This document shows, one piece after another, positions 63,123 to 64,000 of a stretch of DNA of 64,000 bases (its first letter is position 1; every line of letters begins with the position of its first letter). The notes under the pieces are model-generated. The model was not told where the DNA came from and searched no databases. It was given only the letters and a program-made list of their open reading frames with translations. The DNA comes from Astrocystis sublimbata (taxonomy: Eukaryota > Ascomycota > Sordariomycetes > Xylariales > Xylariaceae), in the NCBI GenBank assembly GCA_022453515.1, contig JAJNNY010000029.1, positions 124,001 through 188,000 on the forward strand, in the 5' to 3' direction. A program made the position numbers and the translations under genes.

Positions 63123-64000
63123 TTAATGGGGATCGGCCCATGCCTTCATCTCCTCTGTCTTCTCGACTCCCATTTTTGTTCCCGTGGCTTCTATGATATC
63201 CTGTTTCAAGTCCCCAGGATTGCGTGGACTGGTAGGTTTCGACGACCCACTCTCGTTCCCCGAGTCCGCGCCGTCCAGCACGCTCTCGCTAAAGCTATGT
63301 TGCGTAGGCGGCCTGTACTCATCCTGATTGTCGCCCTCGCTTTTTCTCCGCAGTGCGCTCTCTGACATGGTTTTCTCGATTGTCGCGAAGCCGCCGATGG
63401 AGACCGGGCTGTTGAGAGCACTGCCAGAGTCGCTAAACGTGGCATTCGCGTTCCGCGACTTGCGTACGCTGCCAAAACTCCAGCCACCACCTCCCGAGCC
63501 CCCATTATTGTTGCTTGATTTGCCCCAACCCTCCTTTCGCTTCTGGCCCGCCCAGGTTGTCCAGCTCCCAATATAGGCGCTGGCTCTGTTGCCCATGGTA
63601 CTTGCCGCTTGCTGCGATTTGGATGCGTCCGCGCTTTGCCCATTTCTCTCTGCCTCTAGTTGCTCAGCTCTGCTTTCTTCAGCACGTTTCCTTTGCGCTT
63701 CTCGTAGAGCTTCCATATCTGCGTAAAGTTTGTTGAACACTAACAAATCAGTATCAGTTAAGTTGTCTAGTGCGTGGCATTCGCTATTCTTGAATATGCG
63801 GCAGGTAGTCTGTGGCATGGATACGACGTTTGGGGGAAGGAAGCGTTGACTAGCTCCTTATGAAGGAGCAGTATGGCACTGGAGACTACTCACTTGTGCT
63901 TGCTTTGTCGCGTCCAGCGGCCAAATTTCGGCCCAATACCTCCTTTCCTACGGCAAATCTTTCGTCAAGATGTAATTCCTGCACTTGCTGTTGAATTCGA
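63123..64000 (-). CDS. C-terminal part of an Avl9-like late secretory protein (cut by window edge)
   Basis: Two exons are visible: one from the edge down to 63894, and the last at 63739-63123. The intron between them has donor GTGAGT, branch TTAACTGA and acceptor TTAG. The junction reads GRDKASTMFNKLYADMEALR, then REAQRKRAEE. A long Ser/Gly/Asn-rich, presumably disordered tail follows, with FATIEKTMSESALRRKSEG. The conserved coiled segment (LHLDERFAVGKEVLGRNLAAG) just before the junction is what suggests Avl9, a trafficking protein of the late secretory pathway. Only about 120 diagnostic bases are present, so the family call is moderate. The apparent start at 63818 lies inside the intron and should not be used. 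Confidence 0.5.

Noticed and set aside
63740..63818. apparent N-terminus MPQTTCRIFKN of the right-edge gene
   Set aside because: It sits inside an intron. Splicing 63894 to 63739 gives the conserved junction STMFNKLYADME.

Overview
The window is nuclear DNA from a filamentous ascomycete, most likely a sordariomycete close to Hypocreales. The reasons are a CreA/Cre1 repressor with the sordariomycete-type N-terminus, short introns (about 40-120 nt) with GTRNGT donors and CTRAC-like branch sites, and many ACCTACCTAGGTAGGT-type intergenic motifs. I see no rRNA, tRNA, CRISPR or intact transposon. Exon joins below were worked out by hand from splice sites and reading phase, and each multi-exon model given with coordinates closes to a whole number of codons.

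Layout: 1-7.5 kb is gene-poor and ends in a promoter rich in CreA-type sites ahead of creA (7572-8792, +). 8.8-19.8 kb is a desert with simple repeats and one possible decayed gene. 19.8-32.4 kb is a housekeeping block: a ten-exon SNF2 ATPase with an embedded RING finger (-), mcm3 (-), and, divergent from mcm3, a 1237-residue four-domain protein joining a 2H phosphoesterase, an endonuclease/exonuclease/phosphatase domain, a nucleotidyltransferase and an MJ1316/DUF504 domain (+). A methyltransferase gene (-) follows at 33.4-34.3 kb. 34.4-46.5 kb is a second desert holding a possible decayed gene, a 17-bp perfect hairpin and a 40-codon Cys/His-rich micro-ORF. At 46.6-50.8 kb are two related Leu/Gln-rich secreted-protein genes (-) that share two 5'-UTR introns. 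50.9-54.1 kb is empty. The right end holds a Mit_KHE1-type mitochondrial gene (-), an SRF1-like membrane protein (+), a CUL1-type cullin (+) and the 3' end of an Avl9-like gene (-, cut by the edge).

Functionally the window mixes carbon repression (CreA), chromatin/repair (SNF2-RING), replication licensing (MCM3), RNA repair (the four-domain protein), SCF ubiquitin ligation (cullin) and membrane/trafficking genes. They form no pathway cluster. The least described items are the multi-domain RNA end-processing protein, the secreted-protein pair with matching leader introns, and the Cys/His micro-ORF.
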